A model generated the notes under the pieces. The model ran no database searches. It saw nothing but the letters and a program-made list of their open reading frames with translations, and had not been told where the DNA came from. Shown piece by piece: positions 1-11,262 of a DNA stretch of 64,000 nt. Source of the stretch: Girardinichthys multiradiatus (Eukaryota; Chordata; Actinopteri; Cyprinodontiformes; Goodeidae); the NCBI RefSeq assembly GCF_021462225.1, contig NC_061806.1, positions 7,188,734 through 7,252,733 of the forward strand, read 5' to 3'. Each line of letters begins with the position of its first letter. Position 1 is the stretch's first letter. A program made the position numbers and the translations under genes.

Positions 1-727
1 AGGGAACAAAATCTTGTGAATTTTGCAAAAATATTATCAAAGCATAAACAGTTCATTATTATTGATCTTATAAGCCTGACAATCTCTACTGTCTTATCCT
101 GTTTTATATCCTCTGTGTACTAAATGATCTAAAAAGATAATATGATTCAGTATAGTAAATAGTTGTTATTGTATAGTAAAAGTTATTATCAGTGTCCAAT
201 TAATAATGTGTTAAGGTTAATTTGTGAACAGCATAAGAAATTGTGCTGTTTATGTCTGATCAGAAATTCACACACTTAATGTAGCAGTGTAGAGAGTATA
301 AGGCATTTCCGCTCATGATAAATGATAAAAACTATCTTTACAGAGGGCGGCATTTTAATTGAAAAAAAAAAAAAAACAACTAACATGGCTGCACGATGGC
401 TGCACAATGAGCTTACCCAAAGTCCCCTTTTTTCATCTTGGATTAACTTTAATGTCCCAGTGTAATTCACAAGAAGTAGCAGGTAGCACAGATATGCATT
501 TAATAATGCACAGCACAGTGGCAAAAATGTAACAAAACTATTATAATACTATTTCAGTCTTTGTTTCCTTAGAGGTCTATTGCTTACAAAAGGCTTGACA
601 AAATTTTACATTGATGAAGTCTTCTTTCATGCACACAAAGACAGTCTACTATTTTGATGAGATCAGATGAGATGTATCACAGTGTGAACTTGTCTTAATT
701 GACTCTGTATGTGCACATATGTGTTAG
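1..727. other. intron sequence, upstream flank
   Basis: This is AT-rich DNA before the first visible epb41 exon. It holds a short A-run near 361-376 and otherwise only short open frames without recognisable content. The acceptor ending at 727 closes it. I see no RNA gene or element end here. Confidence 0.5.
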
Positions 728-832
728 AAACATGCCAAAGGCCAGGAACTGTTCATGAAGGTCTGTGACCACCTCAATCTGCTAGAGAAAGACTATTATG
801 GCCTAGCCATCTGGGAGACCCCCACTATGAAG
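728..832 (+). CDS. epb41: epb41 exon, FERM F1 lobe
   Basis: This 105-bp exon (35 codons) is in frame at both ends, with acceptor TAG at 725-727 and donor GTGAGG at 833. It reads KHAKGQELFMKVCDHLNLLE and then KDYYGLAIWETPTMK, the ubiquitin-like F1 lobe of protein 4.1 FERM domains. This lobe helps bind membrane partners such as band 3. The preceding coding exon, which should carry the start of F1, lies outside the window. Confidence 0.9.
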
Positions 833-850
833 GTGAGGCCATTTATTATA

Positions 851-2418
851 CATGTCCTTCTCAAAAAATTAGCATATTGTGATAAAGTTCATTATTTTCT
901 ATAATGTAATGATGAAAATTTAACATTCATATATTTTAGATTCATTGCACACTAACTGAAATATTTCAGGTCTTTTATTGTCTTAATACGGATGATTTTG
1001 GCATACAGCTCGTGAAAACCCAAAATTCCTATCTCACAAAATTAGCATATTTCATCCGACCAATAAAAGAAAAGTGTTTTTAATACAAAAAACGTCAACC
1101 TTCAAATAATCATGTACATTTATACACTCAATACTTGGTCGGGAATCCTTTTGCAGAAATGACTGCTTCAGTGCGGCGTGGCATGGAGGCAATCAGCCTG
1201 TGGCACTGCTGAGGTCTTATGGAGGCCCAGGATGCTTCGATAGCGGCCTTTAGCTCATCCAGAGTGTTGGGTCTTGAGTCTCTCAACGTTCTCTTCACAA
1301 TATCCCACAGATTCTCTATGGGGTTCAGGTCAGGAGAGTTGGCAGGCCAATTGAGCACAGTGATACCATGGTCAGTAAACCATTTACCAGTGGTTTTGGC
1401 ACTGTGAGCAGGTGCCAGGTCGTGCTGAAAAACAAAATCTTCATCTCCATAAAGCTTTTCAGTAGATGGAAGCATGAAGTGCTCCAAAATCTCCTGATAG
1501 CTAGCTGCATTGACCCTGCCCTTGATAAAACACAGTGGACCCACACTAGCAGCTGACACGGCACCCCAGACCATCACTGACTGTGGGTACTTGACACTGG
1601 ACTTCTGGCATTTTGGCATTTCCTTCTCCCCAGTCTTCCTCCAGACTCTGGCACCTTGATTTCCGAATGACATGCAGAATTTGCTTTCATCCGAAAAAAG
1701 TACTTTGGACCACTGAGCAACAGTCCAGTGCTGCTTCTCTGTAGCCCAGGTCTGGGGAATGCGGCACCTGTAGCCCATTTCCTGCACACGCCTGTGCACG
1801 GTGGCTCTGGATGTTTCTACTCCAGACTCAGTCCACTGCTTCCGCAGGTCCCCCAAGGTCTGGAATCGGCCCTTCTCCACAATCTTCCTCAGGGTCCGGT
1901 CACCTCTTCTCGTTGTGCAGCGTTTTCTGCCACACTTTTTCCTTCCCACAGACTTCCCACTGAGGTGCCTTGATACAGCACTTTGGGAACAGCCTATTCG
2001 TTCAGAAATTTCTTTCTGTGTCTTACCCTCTTGCTTGAGGGTGTCAATAGTGGCCTTCTGGACAGCAGTCAGGTCGGCAGTCTTACCCATGATTGTGGTT
2101 TTGAGTGATGAACCAGGCTGGGAGTTTTAAAGGCCTCAGGAATCTTTTGCAGGTGTTTAGAGTTAACTCGTTGATTCAGATGATTAGGTTCATAGCTCGA
2201 TTAGAGACCCTTTTAATAATATGCTAATTTTGTGAGATAGGAATTTTGGGTTTTCATGAGCTGTATGCCAAAATCATCCGTATTAAGACAATAAAATACC
2301 TGAAATATTTCAGTTAGTGTGCAATGAATCTAAAATATATGAATGTTAAATTTTCATTATGACATTATGGAAAATAATTAACTTTATCACAATATGCTAA
2401 TTTTTTGAGAAGGACCTG
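851..2418 (-). mobile_element. Tc1/mariner element with 200-bp IR/DR ends (copy 1)
   Basis: A 1568-bp element is flanked by TA at 849-850 and 2419-2420. Its ends are inverted repeats of about 200 bp (851-1052 and 2218-2418). Each inverted repeat contains two related direct repeats around AAAATTAGCATATT, one at the tip and one at the inner end. This is the IR/DR layout used by many fish Tc1 elements for transposase binding. The element nearly fills the intron between two FERM exons (833-2530) and lies antisense to epb41. A longer relative sits at 27901-29510; this copy is exactly 42 bp shorter. Confidence 0.93.
1128..2090 (-). pseudogene. Tc1 transposase, DD34E, 14-residue internal deletion
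   Basis: An open frame of 320 residues starts MGKTADLTAVQKATIDTLKQ. Its order is an N-terminal paired-like helix-turn-helix with a GRKR motif near residues 54-57, then the catalytic core with LFSDES, FQHDLAPAHS and NSPDLNPIENLW. All three acidic catalytic residues are present and the last pair is 34 residues apart. Compared with the 334-residue copy at 28229-29233 it lacks 14 residues (114-127 of that copy), in the linker between the DNA-binding part and the catalytic core. The frame is kept, but loss of the linker makes activity doubtful. It acts, or once acted, on the element's own ends in the nucleus. Confidence 0.88.
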
Positions 2419-2530
2419 TATATCTAGTATTCCGTTCCTAATCCATTCACACAAAAATAATTAAATCAACCTGGGACCTTTTACTGATAGAGGTTCAGTA
2501 GCTAATCATCTATTCATTTTTTTCTGTCAG

Positions 2531-2573
2531 ACCTGGATGGATTTGGCCAAAGAGATTCGCCGACAGGTGCAAG
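2531..2573 (+). CDS. epb41: epb41 exon, FERM F1
   Basis: This 43-bp exon reads TWMDLAKEIRRQVQ plus the first base of a Gly codon. The acceptor is CTGTCAG and the donor is GTGAGC. Fourteen codons plus one base set the phase for the next exon. The sequence continues the F1 lobe directly from the exon ending at 832. The 94-bp intron that follows is one of the shortest in the gene. Confidence 0.9.
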
Positions 2574-2667
2574 GTGAGCTAAATTTACAAATAAACTGTC
2601 CATTCTGTTTCTCCCTAACTGTATTATTATGCACTAATTCCGAATCACCCTGGATTTTGCTCTTCAG

Positions 2668-2743
2668 GTGCCAATTATAATTTCACTTTTAATGTGAAAT
2701 TTTACCCACCAGACCCTGCCCAGCTGTCAGAGGACATAACGAG
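2668..2743 (+). CDS. epb41: epb41 exon, F1/F2 junction
   Basis: This 76-bp exon completes the split Gly codon and reads [20 protein letters not shown] followed by EDITR, with the last Arg split. The [16 protein letters not shown] stretch is a hallmark of 4.1-type FERM domains, at the end of the F1 lobe. The acceptor is TCTTCAG and the donor is GTACGC. Confidence 0.9.
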
Positions 2744-3027
2744 GTACGCCATGCATCATTGTGCCTAATAACTATAACTTAATGGTATTTAAACGCCCAT
2801 TTTTTACCCTAGAGTTTTTACCCTAAAAACGCATATGTTATTGGGATTATGAGTACCATTATTTAATTTACACAAAGACTACAAACTGGAACAGAGTAAG
2901 AGTTTAATGTACAGGGAGTTTAATGCAGAAAGTCTTTTAAGCGAGAGAGTTTGAAATGGAGCTGCAGGTTAAGTTGACTTGTACCAAATAGTGGAATAAG
3001 TTGGAGCATGGAGGAGTGGGAGAATAG

Positions 3028-3389
3028 TGTCAGACAAGTGGTCAGGGGGCCATAGTAAGCGGCTTGAAAAGGACGTGCCTCCAACCTGTTCATCGCCCAG
3101 ACATCGTTCCTACATGTCGCGAGCTCTGATCCTTCCTCTTTGTCAGCCGGGCCTCATCTCTAGAAACGTAAGCCCTACTCGTTCTGTTTCTCTGTCTTCC
3201 CTGTTGATATCCAGGACCTTTTTGTAACACTGTTCTCCTACCCGAGATCGCGTTTAACGCTTTGGTGTTACAATATTAAATTGTGTGCTTCCATCTACCC
3301 ACAGCCAACTTTTTCCGCGGTTGGGGTTCCCCAGTACGCTACACACCAACAACTATCTCAGTATCCGTGCGTTAGTCTTTTCTCTGACA
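3028..3389 (+). repeat. 5' LTR of degenerate Ty3/gypsy element
   Basis: The 362-bp sequence begins TGTCAG and ends CTGACA, the short inverted ends typical of an LTR. It is repeated in the same orientation at 6353-6713. The two copies differ at many positions, so the insertion is not recent. I could not find a convincing target-site duplication. Confidence 0.85.
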
Positions 3390-6352
3390 GGATATCTGAG
3401 TCCAAAATAGATCCCTGCGGAGTTTGAATGTCTGAAGGCAGAAGATTTGTATCTCCGTGGGGTTGTTGATCGTCAGAATACCAAGCTGGAAGCCCTCACT
3501 GAGACACTCATTCGGATTTCTGCATCTGTCCAGAGTGGTAAGTGATGAACCTGGATCGGATTCCCAGATAATTGGAATTGGAGTCGATGGTCGGCCTGAT
3601 GGCTTGCTTGCTACTTTGGACATGATCTTTGAGTGCCAACCTTCTTTTTTTTAAGTGCAAACCTTCTAATTATCCACCTCCCGCCCCGCTCCGCTCCATC
3701 TTTATAGAAGGCCTAGCGGATTATATCTGCGATTAAATGACAGACCACAAAGCACCCAAGACTCTGGATGAGACAATTGACCTTACTCTCAAAATATATC
3801 ATTGTGTCCTATCACAACCTTGTCCTGTTTCTCGCACATTTAAATCCTACCAATACCGACGGTCTACAACTCCCCCCTCCCGTTGCCTCTCGGGGGAGCA
3901 TCTGCTAACTTTAGCACCCAGCCAACAAAAGAATCTATGCAACTAGGAAGATTGTCCAAAGAGGACCGAGAACGGCGCTGGCCTGAAGGCCTGTGTGCCT
4001 ACTGTGGGTCAGCTAAACATCTTTGCCCACAACGTCCCCTGCGACCGAGAAATGCCAAAGCCAGGTTGGCTTTGGGGGAGTCCTACCTGGTACCACTCCT
4101 CCCAATGTAAAGAATTTTCCATTGAGGCTCTCTTAGATACAGGTGTGGCTGAAAACCTCATAGATCAGACTCTATTCTCTCAGCTGGGTGTCCCTTTGAT
4201 CTCGGTAGATCATCTCATCCTTGTTACTTCTGTCGATGGGCATCCCCTTCAAACCTACCCCATCCAACACCAGACTCAGCCCATACAAATGTCCACGGGG
4301 GACCATGTGGAGGAGATCCAGTTTCTTGTTGTCCCTGCTGTTTCCTCCCCTCTCATTTTGGGCTATCCTTGGTTCTCTAAACATGACCCTCAAATTTCTC
4401 CTTGCCTTCCTGTTAGATCCTCGACTGGGATCCCAACTGCCCATCTCATTGTTTCATTCCCAAGAACAGATCTCCAGGGAGACCCAGCTCCTGGAACCCA
4501 TTGACATGGAAAAGATCCCTCCTGTCTACCACGTTCTTTCCAAGGTCTTCAATAAAAAGCTAGCTTCTACCCTTCCCCCACACCGCCCCTATGACATAAC
4601 CATTGAACTTCCTGGAGCTGTACCACTCCGTGGCCACCTGTTTCCCCTATCTTCTGAGGGACCAAGGCCATTAAGGCGTACATCACAGAGGTCCTTCAAC
4701 AGCGTTTTATTTGTCCCTCCACTTCTTCCACTGCTGCAGGCTTTTTCTTTGTGAAAAAGGACGGGGGTTTCACCCCTGCATTGATTATAGAGGTCTAAAT
4801 AAGATCACTATTAAGAACCGCCACCCCCTTTCTCACCTTTTTACCGCACTCGACTCTCTCTCCTAGGCCAACATTTTCTCCAAACTGGACCTGTTTAATG
4901 TGCATCAGGAAGGGGGATGAGTGGAAGTCGACCTTCATCACTCCAAACGGTCATCAGGAATATTTGGTGATACCTTTTGCTTGTGCAACAGTTCTGCGGT
5001 CTTCCAGCACCTTATCAATGACATTCTCCGAGATATGCTTGGCCGGTTGGTCTTTGTCTACTTGGATGACATCTTAATCTAATCTCAATCGGTAATTGAT
5101 CATGTGTGCCACGTCAGAGCAGTGCATAATAGACTGCTCGAGCACCAGTTGTTTTGCAAACTGGAGAAATGTGCCTTCCACCTTCCACTTCAGCTCCTCA
5201 AATGCGCTCTCTGGTGGCCATCAATGAGTCATAATGTACGTGAGTTTGTTTCAGCTTGTGACCTTTGTGCTCGAGCTAAATCCTCCACCCAGCCTCCTGC
5301 AGGGGATCTTCAGCCCCTTACTGTCCCTAGGCACCCTGGTCCCATGTCGGGCTCGACTTTGTCACCAGTCTTCCATCGGTGAATGGTCTCGACACTGTTC
5401 TTATCATTATGGACGGTTCTCCAAGGCAGTCCACCTGGTGACTTTATGGGCCTCCCTTCAGCCAGACAGAGTGCAGAACTCCCCCTGGAGCATGTTGTGC
5501 AACTGCATGGTTTCCCAAAGACATTGTCTCCGGCAGAGAACCCCAATTTACCGCAAGGTTCTGGAAGGCTTTTTGTCATCTAATTGGAGCCTTTCCTCTG
5601 GTTATCATCCGCAGACCAGTGGTCAAACAGAACGAGCCAACCAACAACTGGGTTGCTTCTGAAGTGGCCTTGCTACCTACTTTGGGTGGAGCTGGTTCAT
5701 AACCTCCATGTCCCTTTATCCAAGGGACTTTCCCCTTTCAAAATTTGTCATAGTTTCCACCCTCCTATCCTCGACCATCAGAAGACTGAGGTTGAGGTGC
5801 CGGCGGCTCAACAACTTATCCGCCGATGTTGGTTAGCTTGGGGTTGGTTAGCTCGCAGTATGTTACACAACATCTTCGCCGACACCGCCCTGGACCCTCA
5901 TTTCAGCCCAGGGACCAAGTCTGGCTCTCCATGTTTTAACTTAAGCTCCGTATGGAATTTAGGAAACTCACTTTCAGGTTTATAGGTCCTTACGAGGTTG
6001 TTGCCAGAATCAATCCTATTACCTATCATTTTTGCCTTCCACGCTCCATGAGAGTTCCCCTGGTCTTCCATGTCTCTCAGCTCAGGCGTCATGTTACATC
6101 CCCACTGGCTCCACCACCTTCCCCAACCCCTCCACCCAGGCTAATTGACAGAGGTCCTGTCTATACTGTTCAATGGATTCTGGATTCACGTCGTCCGGGA
6201 CGAGGACGTCAGTAGTTGGTAGACTGGGCTGGCTACAGTCCTGAGAAGCATTCATGGATTCCATCCCATTTCAGCCTGGATCAGTATCTTATCAGAGACT
6301 TCCATCGTCGTTACCTAGGACCGTCAGGCGGCGGTCTTAGAGAGGGGTGTAC
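3390..6352 (+). pseudogene. degenerate gag-pol of Ty3/gypsy chromovirus-type element
   Basis: Pieces of a Ty3/gypsy polyprotein are spread over several frames. They are: a damaged gag zinc knuckle near 3990-4040; a protease with LLDTG near 4130; reverse transcriptase pieces ([15 protein letters not shown] near 4770-4825, [10 protein letters not shown] near 5055-5085); integrase zinc-binding CDLCARAK near 5260 and SSGYHPQTSGQTER near 5593; and a C-terminal chromodomain near 6150-6260. RNase H and the connection region are missing: the reverse transcriptase text at about 5195 runs almost straight into the integrase zinc finger. Several stops and frameshifts break the rest. A purine run (AGAGGGG, 6341-6347) before the 3' LTR is the polypurine tract. 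It cannot encode a working polyprotein. Confidence 0.88.
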
Positions 6353-6713
6353 TGTCAGACAAGTGGTCAGATGACCACAGTAAGTGGCTTTAAAAGGATG
6401 TGCCTCCTACCTGTTCATCGCTCAGACATCATTCCTAAATGTCACAAGCTCTGATCCTTCCTCTGTATCAGCCGGGCCTCATCTCTTGAAACGTAAGTCC
6501 TACTCATTCTATTTCTCTGTCTTCCCTGTTGATATCCAGGACCTTTTTGTTACACAGTTCTCCTACCCAAGATCGCTTTTAATGCTTTGTTGTTACAATA
6601 TCGAATTGCGTGCTTCCATCTACCCACCGCTAACTTCTGCCACGGTTGGGGGTCCCCAGCACGCTACACACCAACAACTATCTCAGTATCTGTGCGTTAG
6701 TCTTTTCTCTGAT
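6353..6713 (+). repeat. 3' LTR of degenerate Ty3/gypsy element
   Basis: This is the direct-repeat partner of 3028-3389. It starts TGTCAGAC right after the polypurine tract and ends near CTGATA, where the expected terminal CA is mutated. Numerous substitutions separate it from the 5' copy. Confidence 0.85.
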
Positions 6714-7189
6714 AAAAGTACTGGTCAGTAAGTTGCAGGTGTTCTTGAGATAATGTTCAGCTGTGCAGTGCATTGAAGAAAACCTCTTGACTCATAGATG
6801 GTGTACTGTATTTCGGCCTCTTTTAACAGTCTAAATGCTATAATTATCGATAAGGGTCTTAGAGCTGGCTCTTTGAAGTAAGTGATAGGAGCCAGCTCCT
6901 GATTGGGAGCATAGAAAATACTCAGGATGGTGTTCAGTGTTAATAGAATTGTGAGCTAGTGGTTGCATGGTTATGAAACACTAATTTCACACTGAAAATG
7001 ACACTCTGTCCTATAGCATCTTAAGGCCCTTTCAGGCAGGATGCAGTGCGCTAACCGCTACGCTCTGAAACCCATTGCTTTCAATGGCTTGCCTCGTGCA
7101 AGGCCGGTTTTTTGCTGTACCGAGCAAAGAGCAAGCCCACCGCTTTGCGAGTTCCCGCACACGCCACGGTCAAAGTTTTTTCTACCGCT
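6714..7189. other. intron sequence with possible hAT-like repeat remnants
   Basis: No gene is seen. The stretch 7020-7185 (CCGCACACGCCACGG and similar) resembles sequence at 8310-8330 on the far side of the repeat block. This suggests that one older element was split by the material between them. Confidence 0.35.
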
Positions 7190-7975
7190 TATTCAATTAA
7201 ATTCAGTTTTATTTATATAGCGCCAATTCACAACACATGTTGTCTCAAGGCACTTCACAGCAGTCAGGTACATGCATTCAAATTAATCCAACCATTGAAC
7301 AGTGCAGTCAAAGTTAATTATTTGTTCAAATTGGATAAAACGTTTTTCTGTCTAATGAAACCCAGCAGATTGCATCCAGTCAGTGACTTGCAGCATTCAC
7401 TCCTCCTGGATGAGCATGTAGAGACAGTGGACAGTCACTGGAGTTGACTTTGCAGCAATTCCTCATACTGAGCATGCATGTAGCGACAGCGGAGAGGAAA
7501 ACCTCCCTTTTAACAGGAAGAAACCTCCAGCAGAATCAGGCTCAGTGTGAGAGGCCATCTGCCACGACCGACTGGGGGTTAGAGAGAACAGAGAAGAGAC
7601 CCAAAGAGAACAAAGGAGGGAGCCTTCCTCCCTCCCTGATAACCTAAGCCACTCTAACTATAAGCTTTATCAAAAAGGAAAGTTTTAAGCCTAGCCTTAA
7701 AAGTAGACAGGGTGTCTGTCTCACGGACCAAAACCGGGAGCTGGATCCACAGGAGAGGAGCCTGATAACTAAAGGATCTGCCTCCCATTCTACTTCTAGA
7801 GACTCTAGGAACCACCAGTAAACCTGCAGTCTGAGAACGAAGTGCCCTGTTAGGAACATATGGAACAATCAGATCTCTGATGTATGATGGAGCTAGATCA
7901 TTAAGGGCTTTATATGTGAGGAGGAGAATTTTAAATTCTATTCTGGATTTAACAGGGAGCCAATGAAGGGACGCT
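7190..7975. repeat. unclassified dispersed repeat (long copy)
   Basis: It begins ATTCAATTAAATTCAGTTTT and contains TTGTCTCAAGGCACTTCACA, AGCATGTAGAGACAGTGGAC and long text about 'gagccaatgaaggg' near its right end. A second, shorter copy lies at 58083-58400 and scraps occur near 44650-44720, 45240-45340 and 50165-50215. So it is a multicopy family in this genome. No coding frame of any family I recognise was found, and I do not assign a class. Confidence 0.6.
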
Positions 7976-8291
7976 AACCCCCATAGTGGGTCACAGGGGA
8001 GCTGGTGCCTATCTCTAGTAGTCTATGGGCAGGAGGCAGGGTACACCCTGGACAGGTCGCCAGTCCATCGCAGGGCAACACACAAACAACCATGCACACA
8101 CTCATTCATACACCTATGGGCAATTTAGAGTGACCAATTAACCTAACAGGCATGTCTTTGGAGTACCCGGTGAGAACCCACACATGCACAGGGAGAACAT
8201 GCAAACTCCATGCAGAAAGACCCCCGGCTGGGAATTGAACCCAGGACCTTCTTGCTGCAAGGCAACAGTGCTACCAACTGCACCACCGTGC
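7976..8291 (-). repeat. tRNA-derived SINE, minus strand (copy 1)
   Basis: Read on the minus strand it starts GCACGGTGGTGCAGTTGGTA, a tRNA-like A-box region, followed by GGTTCAATTCC, a B-box-like promoter element for RNA polymerase III. A long body follows, shared with 33274-33630. This copy lacks the terminal tetranucleotide tail and abuts the dispersed repeat at 7190-7975. It is noncoding. Confidence 0.65.
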
Positions 8292-8924
8292 TGTTTGAGA
8301 TAGTTGAGCTTTAACCACGGCGTGCAGTGACGAACACACATGCAGCCAATTGAAACATAGTCATCAGCAGGAAAGACCAGAAAGCACAAGTAGAGTAGAT
8401 ATTGTGCGTTCCCTGAACCTTTTGACACAATTTCGAGACTTTACAGGGACATCGGAAGGAAAGCAGCAGCATGGAAACAAATTTCCTAGCATGTAGCCAT
8501 TTCAGGTGTGTTTTAAGTCAGGCAGCTAATTGTAGATAGGCAACTGAACCTGTCACTGTGAAAACGGAGCCCTTTCACAAGCCTTAACTCTCCAAGCTGC
8601 ACTCTGAACCTGAGGTTTTTGTACACCCACTGGCTAATCTTCCTTACTGCTCTTTTTCTCCTAAGCAGGGCTAGTGCTAGCACTTGCTTCTTAGCGTGGG
8701 GCAGAAACTCTAAATGTTTGCTGCTAACAAAAAAACAAATGAATTGTCCCGCCAACCCGGCAAACAGCCCGCGAGGCACTGCACTTAACCCATCAACAAA
8801 CGGAGCGCAAACCATGTCCTGTCTAAAAAGGCCCTTTAGTCTTGCTGTATTTTAAATTAATAGATTGTTTGGTGTATATATTTATGGTATTGTAAACAAT
8901 AAATCAAATATACGACAAGAATTG

Positions 8925-9018
8925 TAAGAGCCGTTCGGGAACTGAAAGAGGCTCTTTTAAGTGAGCCGAGCCAAATTAACTGGTTCTCTAAAAGAACCGG
9001 ATTTCCCATCACTACTGG
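8925..9018. repeat. possible end of a hAT-like non-autonomous element
   Basis: The stretch runs through AAGAACCGGATTTCCCATCA and ends at CTACTG. Inverted, it begins near CAGTAGTGATGGGAAATCC, which resembles CAGTGATGGG-type hAT termini. The matching left end was not located with certainty, so this is weakly supported. Confidence 0.3.
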
Positions 9019-9812
9019 CCACCAATCCACAGCGACTATTTTAAGGAAAAATGAGTGTGGGATACACTATATTTAAAACGTTTTTTATATCACGTTTTTG
9101 TTTATACAAGTTAGAAAATACATGACACAATGATAAAGAAAATACACAACTGAAAGATGAACAATGGTATTTTTAAAGTACAGAGTAAATTCATTTAAGA
9201 AAATAAAAACTGAAAATCCTGGGGAAAGGACCTGGGATCTTCATGTATAAAGATGACATTTCAAGGGATGATCTTTGGCAAAATGTAACACTTCCCATTC
9301 TATGCTCTAAAAATAAACTTACAATTTTAAACATTAAAATAGTTTTATAGCAGGGTGAAACTACTCCCGTTTGGCATTGGAGTGCTTTAAACATATGCTA
9401 TTCTGCAACCAACATAAGAGCTAAAATAGCAATAAACACAAAAAAACAAAACATCTGTCTTACCGTCTCCAAAATTACTTAATTTACACTCATTAGCATG
9501 TCTTATACTAATATCATGCAAACAATCCTTCCTTAAAATGTTTTTGTTGCTTCTTTTTAACTGGTGCTAAACCTTCAGTCTTTTCTTTGTCTATATTTTC
9601 AACTTTGAACCTAATTGGTGCTTTGCTCACCCCAGAGGAAGAGTTTTCATAAAATGATAAAAAAAAAATTGTGGTAATAAAATATAGTTAGAATCTCAAA
9701 ACTCATCATTATGATGGCCTCACAGTCAAAAATCCTGTTCCTAAAATGTATAGCTAATTTTAGCTTTCACTGAAAAGTTCTAACTAATGTTATTGCTGTT
9801 TGTACATTGAAG
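9019..9812. other. intron sequence
   Basis: AT-rich intron DNA leading to the acceptor at 9811-9812. I see no gene or clear repeat. Confidence 0.5.
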
Positions 9813-10031
9813 GTACTACCTGTGTCTACAGCTGCGGAAAGACATTCTACAAGGCCGCCTTCCTTGCTCCTTTGTCACCCTGGCTCTGCTGGGCTCCTAC
9901 GCCCTGCAGTCAGAGCTGGGCGAGTATGACCCTGAGGTGCATGGCAATGATTATGCTAAGGAGATGAAAATGGCCTCAGGCCAGACAAAAGAGCTGGAGG
10001 ACAAAATGATGGAGCTGCATCATACATATAG
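9813..10031 (+). CDS. epb41: epb41 exon, FERM F2 lobe
   Basis: This 219-bp exon completes the split Arg codon, then reads [20 protein letters not shown] and on through [18 protein letters not shown] to [14 protein letters not shown] plus two bases of the next Arg. It encodes most of the helical acyl-CoA-binding-like F2 lobe. The acceptor is TTGAAG and the donor is GTCTGA, which is weaker than consensus. It is the largest FERM exon here. Confidence 0.92.
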
Positions 10032-10288
10032 GTCTGAATACTGTCTAAGTCAACCAGTGATGGAATAGGTTTACAGATTCCCAAATTGTTATTTAAATTC
10101 AATTTTTTCTATGTCTTTTTAGCAGTCTGACTTCAGTGTATCATCTAGGACACTTTTAATTTCATTGTGCAATGAAATATTCTTTTATTCATTTATTTGT
10201 AAATGAAATGGGATATATTATGTGTTTACTATTTGTCAATGCATGAATTCTTATATTTGTATTTTTTTCCTTACGGGAAACATGGCAG

Positions 10289-10376
10289 GACAATCAGTCC
10301 CGCCCAGGCAGACCTGATGTTTTTGGAGAATGCCAAAAAACTCTCTATGTATGGTGTGGACCTTCACCATGCAAAG
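10289..10376 (+). CDS. epb41: epb41 exon, FERM F2 end
   Basis: This 88-bp exon completes Arg and reads [20 protein letters not shown] then YGVDLHHAK, ending in phase 0. The [20 protein letters not shown] text is a 4.1-family signature at the F2-F3 boundary. The acceptor is GGCAG and the donor is GTGAGC. Confidence 0.92.
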
Positions 10377-10749
10377 GTGAGCTAGACTGGATCAGTCAGT
10401 CACAATTCCTCTAGCTTTTAACTTTAGAGCCCTTCTGTCAGATCAGTCAGGTGTTGTGGCTTTCTCGTACTAATTACACTACTTTATTGTCGATAGTATC
10501 TCTGCAACATCCCCCCAAGATAAAAAAAACAAAAAACTGGCCGGTGTTGGGCATGAACATAACACATTTTTTGGAGAGCAGTGAACTGAATTATGCTGTT
10601 TTTACATAACAAACCTAAAGTGAGCACAACTCACCCTGACGTAATTTAATGGTGCTCTATTTGGGGATGAATGAATGAGGGCAAACCTTGGATAATTCTT
10701 GCAGAAGACAGCCACAGTTGGTTAATTTTCCTTCAAGGTGATTCAGGGT

Positions 10750-10773
10750 TGTTGTGTGTGTGTGTGTGTGTGT
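10750..10773 (+). repeat. (TG)n microsatellite
   Basis: A run of TG dinucleotides of about 24 bp, with a less regular TG-rich tail to about 10803. This is simple sequence. Confidence 0.85.
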
Positions 10774-10837
10774 ATGTGTTTGGGTGGGTGCTGTGTGTGT
10801 TTTTGTTACATGATGAGGCCCATTTTCTGAATTTCTA

Positions 10838-11262
10838 CTGCATTGTGAGGACTTTGTGAGGACCAAAACCTTGCCCCTGGGGGAAAATGCTGTTGTGAAT
10901 TAGGTTTAGGGTTAGATATATACTTGTAATGGTTAGGTTTATGGTAAATGTCAGGGTTAGGCCATATAACTGAATTTAAAAAAAATGGAAGTCAATGAAA
11001 ATTCTCCACGAGCATAGAATAACCTAAGTGTGTAAGTGTGTGTGTGCGCACGCATGTCTGTGTAATCTTGTGTGGATCAATTTCCGACAGAACACCAACA
11101 TTGTCTGTATATTTTGCCCAGTCCACACAAGGGGGAATGAGTTATGTGAGTTAATGATTAGGTTTAGCACTAAGGAATGAATTGAGTTTAGGTTAGGTCT
11201 AGGGTAAGGTATATACTGGTAAGGGTCAGTGTTAGGCAATATAGCAATGAATTGAGGTCAAT
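10838..11262. repeat. degenerate GGTTAGG-rich dispersed repeat, two blocks
   Basis: Two adjacent blocks (about 10838-10990 and 11080-11262) share phrases such as TTAGGTTTAGGGTTAG, 'taggttaggtctagggta' and 'gttaggcaatatagc'. This kind of low-complexity GGTTAGG text is common in fish interspersed repeats. It is not a telomere array because the units are irregular. Confidence 0.45.

Noticed and set aside
3028..6713. Target-site duplication and self-priming site for the old gypsy element
   Set aside because: Flanking pentamers do not match, and only a 7-base complement (GATATCC) to the LTR interior was seen, too short to claim.
10838..11262. Interstitial telomere repeat (GGTTAGG-like text)
   Set aside because: The units are irregular and embedded in a longer dispersed repeat. 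No run of perfect TTAGGG is present.
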